Of a stretch of 64,000 bases of DNA, positions 42,416 through 51,707 are shown one piece after another. Location: positions 102,568 through 166,567 of the forward strand of contig WSXW01000002.1 in the NCBI GenBank assembly GCA_009773495.1, written 5' to 3'. This stretch comes from Bacillota bacterium (GTDB taxonomy: Bacteria; Bacillota; UBA994). The translations under genes and the position numbers were made by a program. Position 1 is the stretch's first letter, and each line of letters begins with the position of its first letter. Under the pieces are notes generated by a model. It was not told the origin of the DNA and did no database searches. It saw only the letters and a program-made list of their open reading frames with translations.

Positions 42416-43012
42416 ATGCATGACAAGACAAAAAAAAGCAAGGAAACAAAGCACCGACTGCGGCAGAGTGCACTCGAGCTCATCAATCAAAAGGGATTTG
42501 ACGGTGCCACCGTCAAGGCGATTGTTGATGGCGCAGGCTATGCCAAGGGGACCTTTTACCTCTATTGGGAAACCAAATACGATATGTTGATGGATTTGGT
42601 CAAGGAGATGTATGATGTCTTCGGCTGCATATTGAAGGAAAGCCTGTCCCATACAACGGATAACCCATTTCATGATATTGATCTTTTGTTGGATAGAATG
42701 TCCCTGATGGTAAAAAAGCATGAGGCATTTATGAAAATGATACATACTCCCGATATACTCATTCTTCTGAGGGACAGTGGTTATGAATCACCCCTATATA
42801 CCGATGAGATGTTGGTTCCCATCATCACCTATGTGGAGATTTGCATCCAAAAGGGGTTCTTTCGTCAGGTGGATCCAGCCATTTATAGCAAGTTGCTCTT
42901 CATCATGGTCCACAGCCTGTTTGAATCTGCAACCCAATGTGATTTCCCGGTAGATATTGATACCGTGAAGGAAGAGCTGAAGCTGCTGATCAGAAAAATG
43001 CTGACACCATGA
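42416..43012 (+). CDS. TetR/AcrR family transcriptional regulator
   Basis: 198 residues. N-terminal helix-turn-helix domain: LRQSALELINQKGFDGATVK (about 14-33) and IVDGAGYAKGTFYLYWETK (about 36-54), the recognition helix. The C-terminal ligand domain is not assignable. ATG 42416 is seven bases after GAGGTG; the longer GTG frame from 42401 overlaps that site. It probably represses the ABC genes that follow (26 bases to the ATPase start). The three genes read differently from their neighbours (more CTG/CTT and ATC codons), which suggests transfer; a codon count is needed. Confidence 0.88.
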   Translation: MHDKTKKSKETKHRLRQSALELINQKGFDGATVKAIVDGAGYAKGTFYLYWETKYDMLMDLVKEMYDVFGCILKESLSHTTDNPFHDIDLLLDRMSLMVKKHEAFMKMIHTPDILILLRDSGYESPLYTDEMLVPIITYVEICIQKGFFRQVDPAIYSKLLFIMVHSLFESATQCDFPVDIDTVKEELKLLIRKMLTP

Positions 43013-43038
43013 AAATGAAGAACTGGAAAGGAGATTTT

Positions 43039-43740
43039 ATGTCGTTAATTCAATTCGAGCATGTATGCAAGGAGTATCGTCAGGGTACTAATGTTATCCA
43101 CGCTGCCGATGATGTATCCTTCGAAATAGAGAAGGGAGAATTCGTCATCATTTTAGGCCCCAGCGGCGCAGGGAAAAGCACAGTGCTTAACCTCCTAGGG
43201 GGAATGGATTCAGTAACCCATGGCGCGATTTATATCGATGGGGAGGATATAACAAAATACAACGAGAACGCCCTAACCGCCTATCGGCGTGATGCCATCG
43301 GGTTTGTTTTTCAATTCTACAACCTCATCCCCACCCTTACTGCCCTTGAGAATGTATCCCTTTCAAAGGAAGTAAGAAGGGATGCCCTAGACCCCCAGGC
43401 AACCTTGGCGCAGGTAGGCCTATCGGAGCATATCAATCACTTTCCCTCCCAATTATCCGGTGGAGAGCAGCAGCGCGTATCCATTGCCAGGGCCATATGC
43501 AAAAACCCAAAGCTGTTGCTCTGTGACGAACCCACAGGGGCTCTGGACAGCGAAACCGGCATCCTCATTCTTGCCCTGCTACAAAAAATGAGTCGGGAAC
43601 ACAGGCACACCGTGGTGATTGTCACTCACAATTCAACACTGGCCCCTGCCGCAGACCGCGTCATCAAAATGCGCAGCGGGAAAATCATGTCGCAACTGGT
43701 CAATCCGGCTCCTGTCCGTATCGAGGATGTGAGATGGTGA
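43039..43740 (+). CDS. ABC transporter ATP-binding protein, MacB/LolD type
   Basis: 233 residues. Walker [15 protein letters not shown] (about 41-54), Q-loop [16 protein letters not shown], signature [15 protein letters not shown] (about 139-153), Walker [13 protein letters not shown] (about 162-173), H-loop VTHN. The [14 protein letters not shown] region is typical of ATPases that work with FtsX-type permeases. ATG 43039 follows AAAGGAGATTTT. Its end overlaps the permease start by seven bases. Likely exports or acts mechanically on envelope substrates (for example peptides or lipoproteins); the substrate is unknown. Confidence 0.93.
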   Translation: MSLIQFEHVCKEYRQGTNVIHAADDVSFEIEKGEFVIILGPSGAGKSTVLNLLGGMDSVTHGAIYIDGEDITKYNENALTAYRRDAIGFVFQFYNLIPTLTALENVSLSKEVRRDALDPQATLAQVGLSEHINHFPSQLSGGEQQRVSIARAICKNPKLLLCDEPTGALDSETGILILALLQKMSREHRHTVVIVTHNSTLAPAADRVIKMRSGKIMSQLVNPAPVRIEDVRW

Positions 43741-46028
43741 TGCTGCGGAGGAAGATGCTCCGGGATATGAAGCTGAACAGTACACAATTTATATCAATCT
43801 TCCTGATGGCTCTTCTGGGCGTCCTTATATATACAGGTATTCAAGTAAATTGGGTTGGGATGGAAAGGGAAGTCAACCGATATTACGAGGAAACCGACCT
43901 AGCAGATATCTGGGTCATCAGCCGTTACTTTACCCAGGACGATGTGGATAGGGCCCTGGCCCTCGACCATGTGGTCCAGGCAGTACGCCGCCTTAGCATC
44001 GACGGTATCGCAGACATCCCCGGGCGGCCCACCCTCAGGGTCCACCTGCTGGAAGAAGACAGGATATCTAGGCCTTATGTTGTCGAGGGCGAGATCTTTG
44101 ATCTCTCCCGCAAGGGTGTATGGCTTGATGCATCCCTTGGGGCTGCCCACAATATGAAGATCGGCGATACCCTGGCCATAGAGGTAGCGGGCACAAGTTT
44201 TTCCCTGCCCATATTAGGCTTAATCCATCATCCGGAATTTGTTCACAATGTCAAGGACGATACGATGATGATGCCCAATCCGGGAGACTTCGGGTTTGCA
44301 TTCGTCCCCAAATCCGCCGTGGAAAATGTCGGCTCTTTTCTCTACAATCAGCTGCTACTTACCCTCAATGACCAAACGGATACGGATCAGATGCTAGAGC
44401 AGATAGAGACACTCTTTCCGGATCGCTTTATCCTGCAGCTGACCCGGGTTACTCATCCCAGCGTAGCTGTATTTCAGGTCGAAATCGAACAGCAACAGGC
44501 CATAGGGCGTATCTTCCCGGTGGTATTTTTCCTGATTGTCGTGCTGTCCATGTTCACCACCATGATCAGGATGACCGTCAATCAAAGAAGCCAAATCGGC
44601 ATACTGAAGGCAATGGGATATTCCAGAGGCAACATCTTGTTTCATTATATCTCCTACGGCTTATGGCTCGGCTTGATGGGAGGACTTTTGGGCCTGCTGG
44701 CAGGTCCCCTCATCATACCGCCTATCCTTTTCAATATGCAAAAGGCCATATATACCCTGCCCAACTGGTATGCCGTATTATCCCTACCCGATTTTGCCGC
44801 AGTTTTTATTGTCGCCCTGTGCTGTGGTGCCGCCAGCTATCTTGCCTGCCGCAGGGAATTGAAGGAGGTGCCGGCATCCGCACTGAGGCCCAGACCACCA
44901 AAGGCGGGACGCCATACACGCTTGGAGAAAAGCAGTCTTTGGCGCCGTCTTGGTTTTTCTACCCAATGGAATATCCGGGACATCCTGCGTAACAATTTTC
45001 GATCCCTCATGGCCGTTGCCGGGGTTCTCGGCTGTACGGCATTGCTGATCTTTGGTCTTGGCTTGCGAGATACCCTCAGCAGAATCAATCAATGGATGTA
45101 TGAAGACCTGCATTTATATGAAAGCAAAATTCATTTGCACCACGCCGTCAAGGAGGAAACGCTTGAAGCCTTGGAAACCATATACAAGGGTCAATGGATT
45201 CTGGAATCCCCAATACAAATCAGAACCCTCCACAGAAATGAAACCGCCTCCATCATCATCCTAGATAAAGGGGAAAAAATCCGGTTTATCGACCGCCAAA
45301 AAAAACCGATCGTACTGCCTGGCGACGGCATCGGCATCTCGTACAAAATGGCGGCGCTTTTGAATGTATCGCCCGGTGACGCCGTGGAATGGCGGATGTT
45401 CGGTAAAAGGGACTGGCATACATCCACCATCGAGATGCAATATTTTGCTCCTATTGGGCAGGGTATCGCAATGACCAAAGCCCTCTATGAGCAGCAAACA
45501 AATTCCCATTTTGTACCCACCGCCCTACTCAGCCCCTCCGCCGCCCCAGACGTCGAAGGGAATGCAGCCGTATCTACGGTGCAGCGGCGCAGTGATCTGA
45601 TCCAGAACCTTGATGCCCTGCTGGAGAACATAGAAATGATTGTCATCATTCTGATACTGGCCGCGGTACTATTAGGAAGCGTTGTCCTGTATAATCTAGG
45701 AACTCTTTCCTTTACAGAGCGCATCCGAGAGTTGGCCACCCTCAAGGTGTTGGGCTTTTACCCCGCGCAACTCGAAGCCCTTCTACAAAAACAGAACATA
45801 TGGCTGACCATCACCGGCATCCTGCTCGGCCTCCCAGCAGGGTATGCCCTGCTCATCTTCCTGCTGTCCACCATGCCGGATTCCCTGGACCTGCCCGCCA
45901 TTATCTCTGTCCCCTCCTATGGGATCACCATCCTCGGCACTTTGGCGCTTTCCATGCTGATCAACAAAATACTCTTCGGAAAAATCAAGGATATTGACAT
46001 GGTAGGCTCCTTGAAATCCATTGAATGA
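43734..46028 (+). CDS. FtsX-type ABC transporter permease, two-domain
   Basis: 764 residues. N-terminal membrane helix (FISIFLMALLGVLIYTGI), a large extracytoplasmic domain (about 45-255), three membrane helices (about 262-365) with the FtsX core MTVNQRSQIGILKAMGYS, then a linker. A second unit follows: a helix near 420, an extracytoplasmic domain, and three helices with ERIRELATLKVLGFYP (about 660-675). This doubled FtsX architecture is known for clostridial export/resistance permeases. It pairs with the preceding ATPase. The gene is intact and followed by a hairpin terminator. Confidence 0.9.
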   Translation: MVMLRRKMLRDMKLNSTQFISIFLMALLGVLIYTGIQVNWVGMEREVNRYYEETDLADIWVISRYFTQDDVDRALALDHVVQAVRRLSIDGIADIPGRPTLRVHLLEEDRISRPYVVEGEIFDLSRKGVWLDASLGAAHNMKIGDTLAIEVAGTSFSLPILGLIHHPEFVHNVKDDTMMMPNPGDFGFAFVPKSAVENVGSFLYNQLLLTLNDQTDTDQMLEQIETLFPDRFILQLTRVTHPSVAVFQVEIEQQQAIGRIFPVVFFLIVVLSMFTTMIRMTVNQRSQIGILKAMGYSRGNILFHYISYGLWLGLMGGLLGLLAGPLIIPPILFNMQKAIYTLPNWYAVLSLPDFAAVFIVALCCGAASYLACRRELKEVPASALRPRPPKAGRHTRLEKSSLWRRLGFSTQWNIRDILRNNFRSLMAVAGVLGCTALLIFGLGLRDTLSRINQWMYEDLHLYESKIHLHHAVKEETLEALETIYKGQWILESPIQIRTLHRNETASIIILDKGEKIRFIDRQKKPIVLPGDGIGISYKMAALLNVSPGDAVEWRMFGKRDWHTSTIEMQYFAPIGQGIAMTKALYEQQTNSHFVPTALLSPSAAPDVEGNAAVSTVQRRSDLIQNLDALLENIEMIVIILILAAVLLGSVVLYNLGTLSFTERIRELATLKVLGFYPAQLEALLQKQNIWLTITGILLGLPAGYALLIFLLSTMPDSLDLPAIISVPSYGITILGTLALSMLINKILFGKIKDIDMVGSLKSIE

Positions 46029-46045
46029 CCCATGCACTAACAAGC

Positions 46046-46075
46046 AAACCCCTCCATGGCTTGATGAAGGGGTTT
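46046..46075. terminator. Hairpin after permease gene
   Basis: AAACCCCT (46046-46053) pairs with AGGGGTTT (46068-46075) over 14 bases; no long T run, so termination strength is uncertain. Confidence 0.6.
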
Positions 46076-46079
46076 AATG

Positions 46080-46209
46080 CTATTTTGTATAGTTCAGCAT
46101 TCTGTTGAGGGTAACCTTCCTCTTTATGTGAGTATTGCGTACCGAAATGAGCCACTACTGTCCGTGATATGGGGTGCAGTTCATTGATGATGTTACAGTC
46201 CAGGTTCAT
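46080..46209 (-). pseudogene. Remnant of zinc-finger anti-sigma factor gene
   Basis: On the - strand, ATG at 46209 opens MNLDCNIINELHPIS, the start typical of short anti-sigma factors (MNLDCxxIxELLPL) paired with ECF sigma genes. After about 15 residues the resemblance ends and the frame passes into the terminator of the permease gene, so only the start is left. It overlaps the 3' end of the sigma remnant, the usual sigma/anti-sigma order. Confidence 0.5.
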
Positions 46210-46485
46210 GTTTTCCCTCCATTCTTTCCTTGATCTTCTTCCGGGCACGGTGATAGGTGACACAAGACCAATTTTCAGTCTTGCCTATATCCCGAAAACT
46301 CAGTTCTCCAAAAAATCGGAGAGAAAAGACTTCCTTATAAGGTTCTTCCATCTGATGAAGAATATGATAAATTCTCATTGAGGATAATCTCCCCTGAAGC
46401 TTTCAAGGTTTTTCATGGCTTTCAGAAAGGTCTCTGAAGTCAGGTCTTCCGAAAGCTTCTCATTATAGGACGTTCTCCCAAGCTT
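46193..46485 (-). pseudogene. Decayed ECF sigma factor gene
   Basis: On the - strand two out-of-phase fragments are seen. The upstream one (46485 to about 46377) reads YNEKLSEDLTSETFLKAM, a region 2.1 motif of ECF sigma factors. The downstream one (46378 to 46193) reads MEEPYKEVFSLRFFGELSF followed by KTENWSCVTYHRARKKIKER, region 4. Between SFRD and GKTENW about four residues seen in relatives are lacking, and the middle of the protein is gone. Frameshift plus deletions show a dead gene. Confidence 0.72.
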
Positions 46486-46730
46486 AATCTTACAGAATTT
46501 CTAGAAAAAACCTCAAAAAAAGCTCCTATTGCCTGACGATTAACAGTATATTTAAAAAAGTGTCTTAAATAGTGAAAATGAGCTGGCAATAAGGAAGGAA
46601 TATTCCAGCACGGTGTCGTACTAGAATAAATGGGGATGGTGGCCTAGGTGAACTATCTCGTAATCAAGTTTGAATACTGGAATAAGGGGTATGGTTGGCA
46701 GAGCGCCGAAAAGCTACTTGATTATGCATA
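46486..46730. other. Intergenic region before ABC exporter
   Basis: AT-rich stretch without a supported gene. It separates the decayed sigma locus from the ABC exporter pair; the SD GGAGGGGG of the exporter lies at 46733. Confidence 0.4.
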
Positions 46731-46744
46731 GTAGGAGGGGGACT

Positions 46745-48511
46745 TTGAAAAAGAACTTCGATACCAATGGACGCTGGTTACTGTGGTTATATGCTCGAAA
46801 ACGCAGAATAGAGCTCATCGCCGCGCTATTGCTTGTTGTAGTCCAAGTGAGCCTTGGGATTCTACTTGCACGTCAGCTTGGTAAGATCGTTGATGTAGGG
46901 TTAATGGCTGACAAAGCATCATTCACGCAAGTGTTCTACCTTCTGGCATTACTATGGCTATCTTCAGATCTAGCAATTTTCGTTCGCCAGGTCTTAGCGA
47001 GGCGTATCGCCGAAATTGTTACGCACAATTTGCGCGAAAAGGTCAGCCTTCATATTAGCCATGTATCTATTCCGTCACTAGAGCTTAAGCACAGCGGAGA
47101 TTATATTTCTCGCTTGAGTAATGATATTCAAGCCATTAGATATATGGTAGCAAGTGAAATACCAAGTCTAATACAGGGTTTGTTGGGCTTTGTGGCGGCA
47201 TTAGTCGTTTTAGGGACTGTGTCGTGGAAGGTGACACTACTCACAGTTTCTGTGGCGCCAGTAATGGTAGTGATTGCCTCTATCCTTGGTAAGGCTATGG
47301 GCACGAGTCTGAAGGAATGGCAGGGCGATATGGCGGTGATTAATGCCTTGGCTCAGGACGCTACATCAGGAATTGTGGTTACCAAGGCGTACAATTTGCA
47401 GAACCATCTGGAACGGCGTTTCTACCTTGCAGGAGAGCGCGCCGTAAACAGGGCTGTGAAGCTTGCCTTCGTCAAAGGGCAGCTTAACTCAGCCATGCTG
47501 GTCTTATCGGTTATGCCGTTCTTAATACTGTTTGGAGTAGGTGGTTTCGAAGTCATCAGCGGTAAGCTGAGTCTTGGGCAGTTGCTGATGATGCTTAATC
47601 TGCTGAACAATCTGACGTGGCCCCTTCAGGGTATGGCGCAGAACTTCGCCAACATCAAGGCGGCTTTACAGGCAGCTGATAGAATATTTGAAATACTCAC
47701 CTTCCCCACAGAACGAACCGGCGGGATAACACGCTTTGCTTATGAGGACGTAGAGTATGCTGTAGAGTTCGATCAGGTTTCGTTTACATACCAAACTCAA
47801 GAGGCAGTGCTGTGAGTCCTAACCCTGAAGATACGCAAGGGTGAGGCGTTAGCTATAGTAGGGGCTAGCGGGGCTGGTAAGAGCACCCTGCTCTCAATCT
47901 TATTAGGTTTCAGAGCTCCCTGCTCTGGGAGCCTACGGTTTTTTGGCCAACCCTATGATTCGGTCAATCTCGCATGCATCCGCGAGAAGATAGCATATGT
48001 TCCACAGGAGGCCTTCCTGTTGCCTGTCTCAGTGGCAGAAAATATAAGTTATGGACGACCAAATGCTTCGCTGCAAGAAATCAGGGAGGCTGCCATAAGG
48101 GCAGGAGCAGATGAGTTTATCTGTGAACTCCCGGAAGGATATCAGACTCTGCTGGCAGAGCAGGGCATCAATCTGTCAGGGGGTCAAAGGCAGCGTATGT
48201 CCTTGGCGAGAGCAATTCTGCGCGGAGCTCCTTTACTCGTGCTAGATGAAGCGACAGCTGCCCTGGACACGGAATCTGAATCGACTGTGTATAATAATAT
48301 ATTACAATTCGAGGGCACCAAGGTGATTATCACCCATCGTTTGCATCTATTAGAGAAGGTAGATCGTATAGCGGTATTAGACAAAGGGCGTGTGGTAGAA
48401 GATGGTACGCATACAGACCTATTGGCGCGCCAAGGATACTATGCCAGCCTGTATCAGTATGCTCACAGAGCACAGACGGAGCATCATATTGGCGCTGTGG
48501 AGGTGTGTTGA
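46745..48511 (+). pseudogene. ABC exporter half-transporter, interrupted by in-frame TGA
   Basis: TTG 46745 follows AGGAGGGGG. The membrane domain (about residues 1-320, six hydrophobic segments, LKHSGDYISRLSNDIQAI) and the start of the nucleotide-binding domain (FDQVSFTYQTQEAVL) are read before TGA at 47813-47815. The same frame continues without further stop as VLTLKIRKGEALAIVGASGAGKSTLL (given here as VLTLKIRKGEALA then Walker A GASGAGKSTLLS), with signature NLSGGQRQRMSLARA, Walker B LLVLDEATAALD and H-loop ITHR, to 48511. One substitution thus splits the protein at about residue 357. An internal ATG at 48020 lies past Walker A and could not give an ATPase. Either a nonsense mutation, read-through, or a sequencing error. 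Confidence 0.85.
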
Positions 48512-48513
48512 CC

Positions 48514-50292
48514 ATGTCTCAGTCAAATCGTGACAGCCTCAGGCTGCTCTACTATATGAGGGGTTGCTGGCCGAGTTTCGTAATGGGAGGAGGCATGACT
48601 GTCGTCTCAGAGACGGGAATCCAAGTAGCTCTTGCTCTCCTATTAAAGGGCTTGGTCAACGCATCTGTTACAGCAGATTCCCATCTGTTACTAAGCAGCG
48701 TTGGCCGGTATGGTGCTGTGATTTTATTGATGGCATGCTTGCTACCAGTTGCGAGTCGCCTAACCGTTAGAGCCGCTGAACGGGCAATTCAGCAGTGGCG
48801 ACAGAACCTTTTTGATCACCTACAAAAGCTGCCGTTAACATACTTTGAAGCTAATCACTCTCAAGAAATTGTTTCCCGTCTAACCAATGACATTAACGTT
48901 AGTAAGCAGTTTTTGAGCGAAGAACTGATCGAGTTCCTATCCCAAGTAGTTAGCGCTATAGTGTCAGCCACATTCATTGTCCTTATTGATTGGAGATTTA
49001 TGGCCGTTCCGCTGTTTATAGTAGCCACATCGATAATTCTTAATCATTATGCAGCGGCGCCTCTGCAGCGTCTGAGTAGATATGTCCAAGATGGTTTGGC
49101 AAGACTCAATGCGCGCTTTAAGGACATGGTGGATGGCCTCACGGTGGCCAGAGCGTATAATTTTAGCCACGTTCTAGTGAGCCGATTTAGTGAAGAAAGT
49201 GAGGAGTACCGGGAAAGGAGTATACGACTAACGGGCCTTCAAAGCTGCGTCAGCGCGACCAATAACCTTCTAGGAGCGGCAAATTTCCTAGCAGTGGTGG
49301 CCCTTGGCAGTTACATGCTCCTGCATCAAGAATTGACGCCGGGCGAGGTTGTGGCGGTTGTCCAGTTTAGCCAAGTGATGGTCAGGCCTTTTAGAATGGT
49401 TGGCGGCCTTTGGTCTTCACTTCAGCAAACGCTAGCTGCGTCGGCACGCATTATGGAGGTACTTGACGCCACACCTGAGCGAATAGTCTCTAGAGGACTC
49501 TCGACAAGCGATGGTGGTGCAGTAAGCTTCAAAAACGTCTCTTTTTCCTACGGAGAGGTCGCGGCTCTGAACGGTGTATCATTTCAGGCTCCCATTGGTT
49601 CAACTATTGCCTTTGTGGGTGAAAGCGGCGGCGGGAAGAGTACAATATTTAAGCTATTGCTGGGGTTCTATCCTGTGGACCATGGGATTATTGGTGTCTG
49701 CGGACGTGACATCGGCGAATACTCACTGCCAGAGTTGCGCGGCATGGTGGCCCTAGTTCCGCAGGATGCGTACCTCTACTCGGGGACTATCTACGACAAC
49801 ATCTCCTGCGGAAGAGATGACGTAAGCGAAGAGGCTGTGATAGCAGCTGCTAAGGCTGCCAATGCACATGAATTTATCTCGTCATTTGTCCAAGGGTATC
49901 GTACCGAGGTTGGAGAACGTGGGGCTCTGCTTTCGGGAGGACAGCGGCAGCGAATAGCCATAGCGCGGGCCTTGCTTAAGGATGCTCCGATCTTATTGCT
50001 GGATGAAGCCACATCAAATATAGATAATGAGTCGGAACACTTGGTTTGGGAGGCTCTGCGCCGCCTCATGGAAGGTCGCACTACTCTGCTTATCGCTCAC
50101 CGCCTATCTACCGCGCGACAGGCTGACATGATCTTTGTGGTTGCAGGAGGTAGGATAGTGGAGCAGGGAACTCACGAGGAGCTACTGAGCGCGGGTGGGC
50201 ATTATAGGCGTTTATGCGAGGCTTCAGGTGAGGACAGCAGTGGTCATAAGAAGAGCCTGTTCGCTTATGTGGCAGAGGGCATCCGAGTATAA
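48514..50292 (+). CDS. ABC exporter half-transporter, membrane and ATPase domains fused
   Basis: 592 residues. Six-helix exporter domain (about 20-310) with EANHSQEIVSRLTNDINVSK, then the ATPase: Walker A GESGGGKSTIFKLL (about 370-383), Q-loop VPQDAYLYSGTIYDNI, signature LLSGGQRQRIAIARAL (about 472-487), Walker B ILLLDEATSNID, H-loop IAHR. The gene begins directly after the broken partner; such pairs normally form a heterodimer (drug, peptide or lipid export). It can be a homodimer only if its own sites suffice; its ATPase motifs look complete. ATG 48514 has GGAGG ten bases upstream; TTG 48508 is an alternative. Confidence 0.9.
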   Translation: MSQSNRDSLRLLYYMRGCWPSFVMGGGMTVVSETGIQVALALLLKGLVNASVTADSHLLLSSVGRYGAVILLMACLLPVASRLTVRAAERAIQQWRQNLFDHLQKLPLTYFEANHSQEIVSRLTNDINVSKQFLSEELIEFLSQVVSAIVSATFIVLIDWRFMAVPLFIVATSIILNHYAAAPLQRLSRYVQDGLARLNARFKDMVDGLTVARAYNFSHVLVSRFSEESEEYRERSIRLTGLQSCVSATNNLLGAANFLAVVALGSYMLLHQELTPGEVVAVVQFSQVMVRPFRMVGGLWSSLQQTLAASARIMEVLDATPERIVSRGLSTSDGGAVSFKNVSFSYGEVAALNGVSFQAPIGSTIAFVGESGGGKSTIFKLLLGFYPVDHGIIGVCGRDIGEYSLPELRGMVALVPQDAYLYSGTIYDNISCGRDDVSEEAVIAAAKAANAHEFISSFVQGYRTEVGERGALLSGGQRQRIAIARALLKDAPILLLDEATSNIDNESEHLVWEALRRLMEGRTTLLIAHRLSTARQADMIFVVAGGRIVEQGTHEELLSAGGHYRRLCEASGEDSSGHKKSLFAYVAEGIRV

Positions 50293-50296
50293 GTTT

Positions 50297-50343
50297 AAGA
50301 CGGGCCCGAGACAGCAGGACTAGCTGCTGGGGCCCGTCTTTCC
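50297..50343 (+). terminator. Terminator after ABC exporter operon
   Basis: AAGACGGGCCC (50297-50307) pairs with GGGCCCGTCTT (50330-50340), with an inner CAGCAG/CTGCTG stem, followed by TTCC. Long and strong; it may also serve the converging GNAT gene. Confidence 0.85.
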
Positions 50344-50437
50344 ACCTCAGCTTAATACACAAGTTTTAAGAAGCTGGGCAATGAGGCTGTATGCTGCGAG
50401 GCAGAAAAGTATACTCCTACGGGAATATTGTTTGGGA

Positions 50438-50791
50438 TTACAGCAGCTTCGCGAAGTAATAGCCCTTAACTTCTTGCCCATGGGGATAAATGGTCGCTGG
50501 GCACATTGTAAAGCCGAGTTCTTTCCACATGGGAAGGGCTTCTATCTTGTCTGCGGAGCTCCAGCCGCGCAATTGATGACTATTAGTATTCGCTGCTTCC
50601 TTGCAGGCCCGCTCTACTAGTTGCCGTGCAATTCCCATCCGGCGAAACTCCGGCCTGACTTCAATAATATCGATAAATGCCTCGGTCGTGGTAGAGAGCG
50701 GAGCGGGTAGCTCACGATAGATAATCGAAATTAGAGCGATGGGGATATCAGCACAGCAAGCAATGAGTGTGAACCCGTCGTCGATGTGCAT
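50438..50791 (-). CDS. GNAT family N-acetyltransferase
   Basis: 117 residues from the first canonical start. The acetyl-CoA site is clear: IDIIEVRPEFRRMGIARQLVERA (here VRPEFRRMGIARQLVE, motif A, about 45-60), and MWKELGF near the C-terminus. The substrate is unknown. Family members need more at the N-terminus, and the frame remains open and protein-like upstream (ITYCFADNATVEWAAREW) to an ATT at 50879-50881 with GGAGG just before it, at 50885-50889 on this strand. The true start is therefore probably that non-canonical ATT, which would give about 147 residues. It is on the - strand, alone between two + strand operons. Confidence 0.82.
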   Translation of the reverse strand: MHIDDGFTLIACCADIPIALISIIYRELPAPLSTTTEAFIDIIEVRPEFRRMGIARQLVERACKEAANTNSHQLRGWSSADKIEALPMWKELGFTMCPATIYPHGQEVKGYYFAKLL

Positions 50792-51038
50792 ATGATTGGC
50801 TACAACTTGGCTCCACTCCCGAGCAGCCCATTCAACAGTCGCATTATCTGCAAAGCAGTAGGTAATATCTATATTAACAATTAACCCTCCAGTTCAGACT
50901 AGTAAGACAAGTATGCAGGGCAGGAGCCCAGGTGTCAAAGTAAAGAATGCTTAAGAGTCCTACTGATGGTCACATTTTGTCACAGGGTGAAGGGAAAATG
51001 TGTATTCATGTCGTATTCTGATATAGAGGTGGTTCTAG

Positions 51039-51620
51039 ATGCAAGACCGAGGCATGGTCATAGGTTTAGCTATAATAGTGGTTCTCTCCTTATCCATTAA
51101 CGTTTACCTGTTTGTGGCACTGCAGCGCTCACCAGAGGTTATTTACTTGGAGGCACCGAAGCAAGATATCCCAGAAGCGACTGAAGAGTCGCCAGTTGTG
51201 GTGTATATTAGCGGGGCGGTAGTGCGACCAAGCGTCTATAGCTTGCCAGCCGGTAGTCGCGTACTGTCAGTGCTGGAAACTGCCGGAGGAGCACTCGCTG
51301 ATGCAGATTTGGAGCGCATAAATTTGGCTAGAGTCTTAGTCGATGGCGAGCAGGTGCATATTTACATCCAAGGAGATCCCTCGGCACCGGTGCTTGCTGC
51401 TAGCAATACAACGATCCCAACTAATGCTCAGGTAAATATCAATACGGCTACTCAGGCACAGCTCGAAACTCTACCGGGGATTGGCCCTGTTAAGGCTGGC
51501 GATATAATTACCTACCGTACGCAGAATGGACCATTTAAGAAGATAGAAGATATCATGAACGTCAAAGGGATTGGCGAAAAGACGTTTGAGAGCCTAAAGG
51601 ACCTGATTCGCATCAATTAA
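51039..51620 (+). CDS. comEA: Competence protein ComEA, DNA-binding
   Basis: 193 residues. N-terminal membrane anchor (VIGLAIIVVLSLSINVYLFVAL), an SLBB domain (about 50-110, VVYISGAVVRPSVYSLPAG) and a C-terminal double helix-hairpin-helix (INTATQAQLETLPGIGPVKA and IMNVKGIGEKTFESLKDL, about 135-190). It binds double-stranded DNA at the membrane and hands it to ComEC. ComEC lies 2.3 kb downstream with sleB-ypeB between, which is not the usual order. The ATG follows GAGGTGG. A terminator ends the unit. Confidence 0.93.
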   Translation: MQDRGMVIGLAIIVVLSLSINVYLFVALQRSPEVIYLEAPKQDIPEATEESPVVVYISGAVVRPSVYSLPAGSRVLSVLETAGGALADADLERINLARVLVDGEQVHIYIQGDPSAPVLAASNTTIPTNAQVNINTATQAQLETLPGIGPVKAGDIITYRTQNGPFKKIEDIMNVKGIGEKTFESLKDLIRIN

Positions 51621-51631
51621 TAACCGCAATC

Positions 51632-51662
51632 AAGCAAACACGGGGGACCGTGTTTGCTTTTG
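51632..51662 (+). terminator. Terminator after comEA
   Basis: AAGCAAACACGG (51632-51643) pairs with CCGTGTTTGCTT over a four-base loop, followed by TT. Twelve perfect pairs. Confidence 0.88.
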
Positions 51663-51707
51663 CATGATTTGAGTGGGATGGGCAAAGCTAAAAGTGGAGG
51701 TGAAAGG

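Noticed and set aside
47813..47860. Selenocysteine at the TGA in the ABC gene
   Set aside because: The exporter family has no selenocysteine at this place, and the following stem is too weak for a bacterial SECIS.
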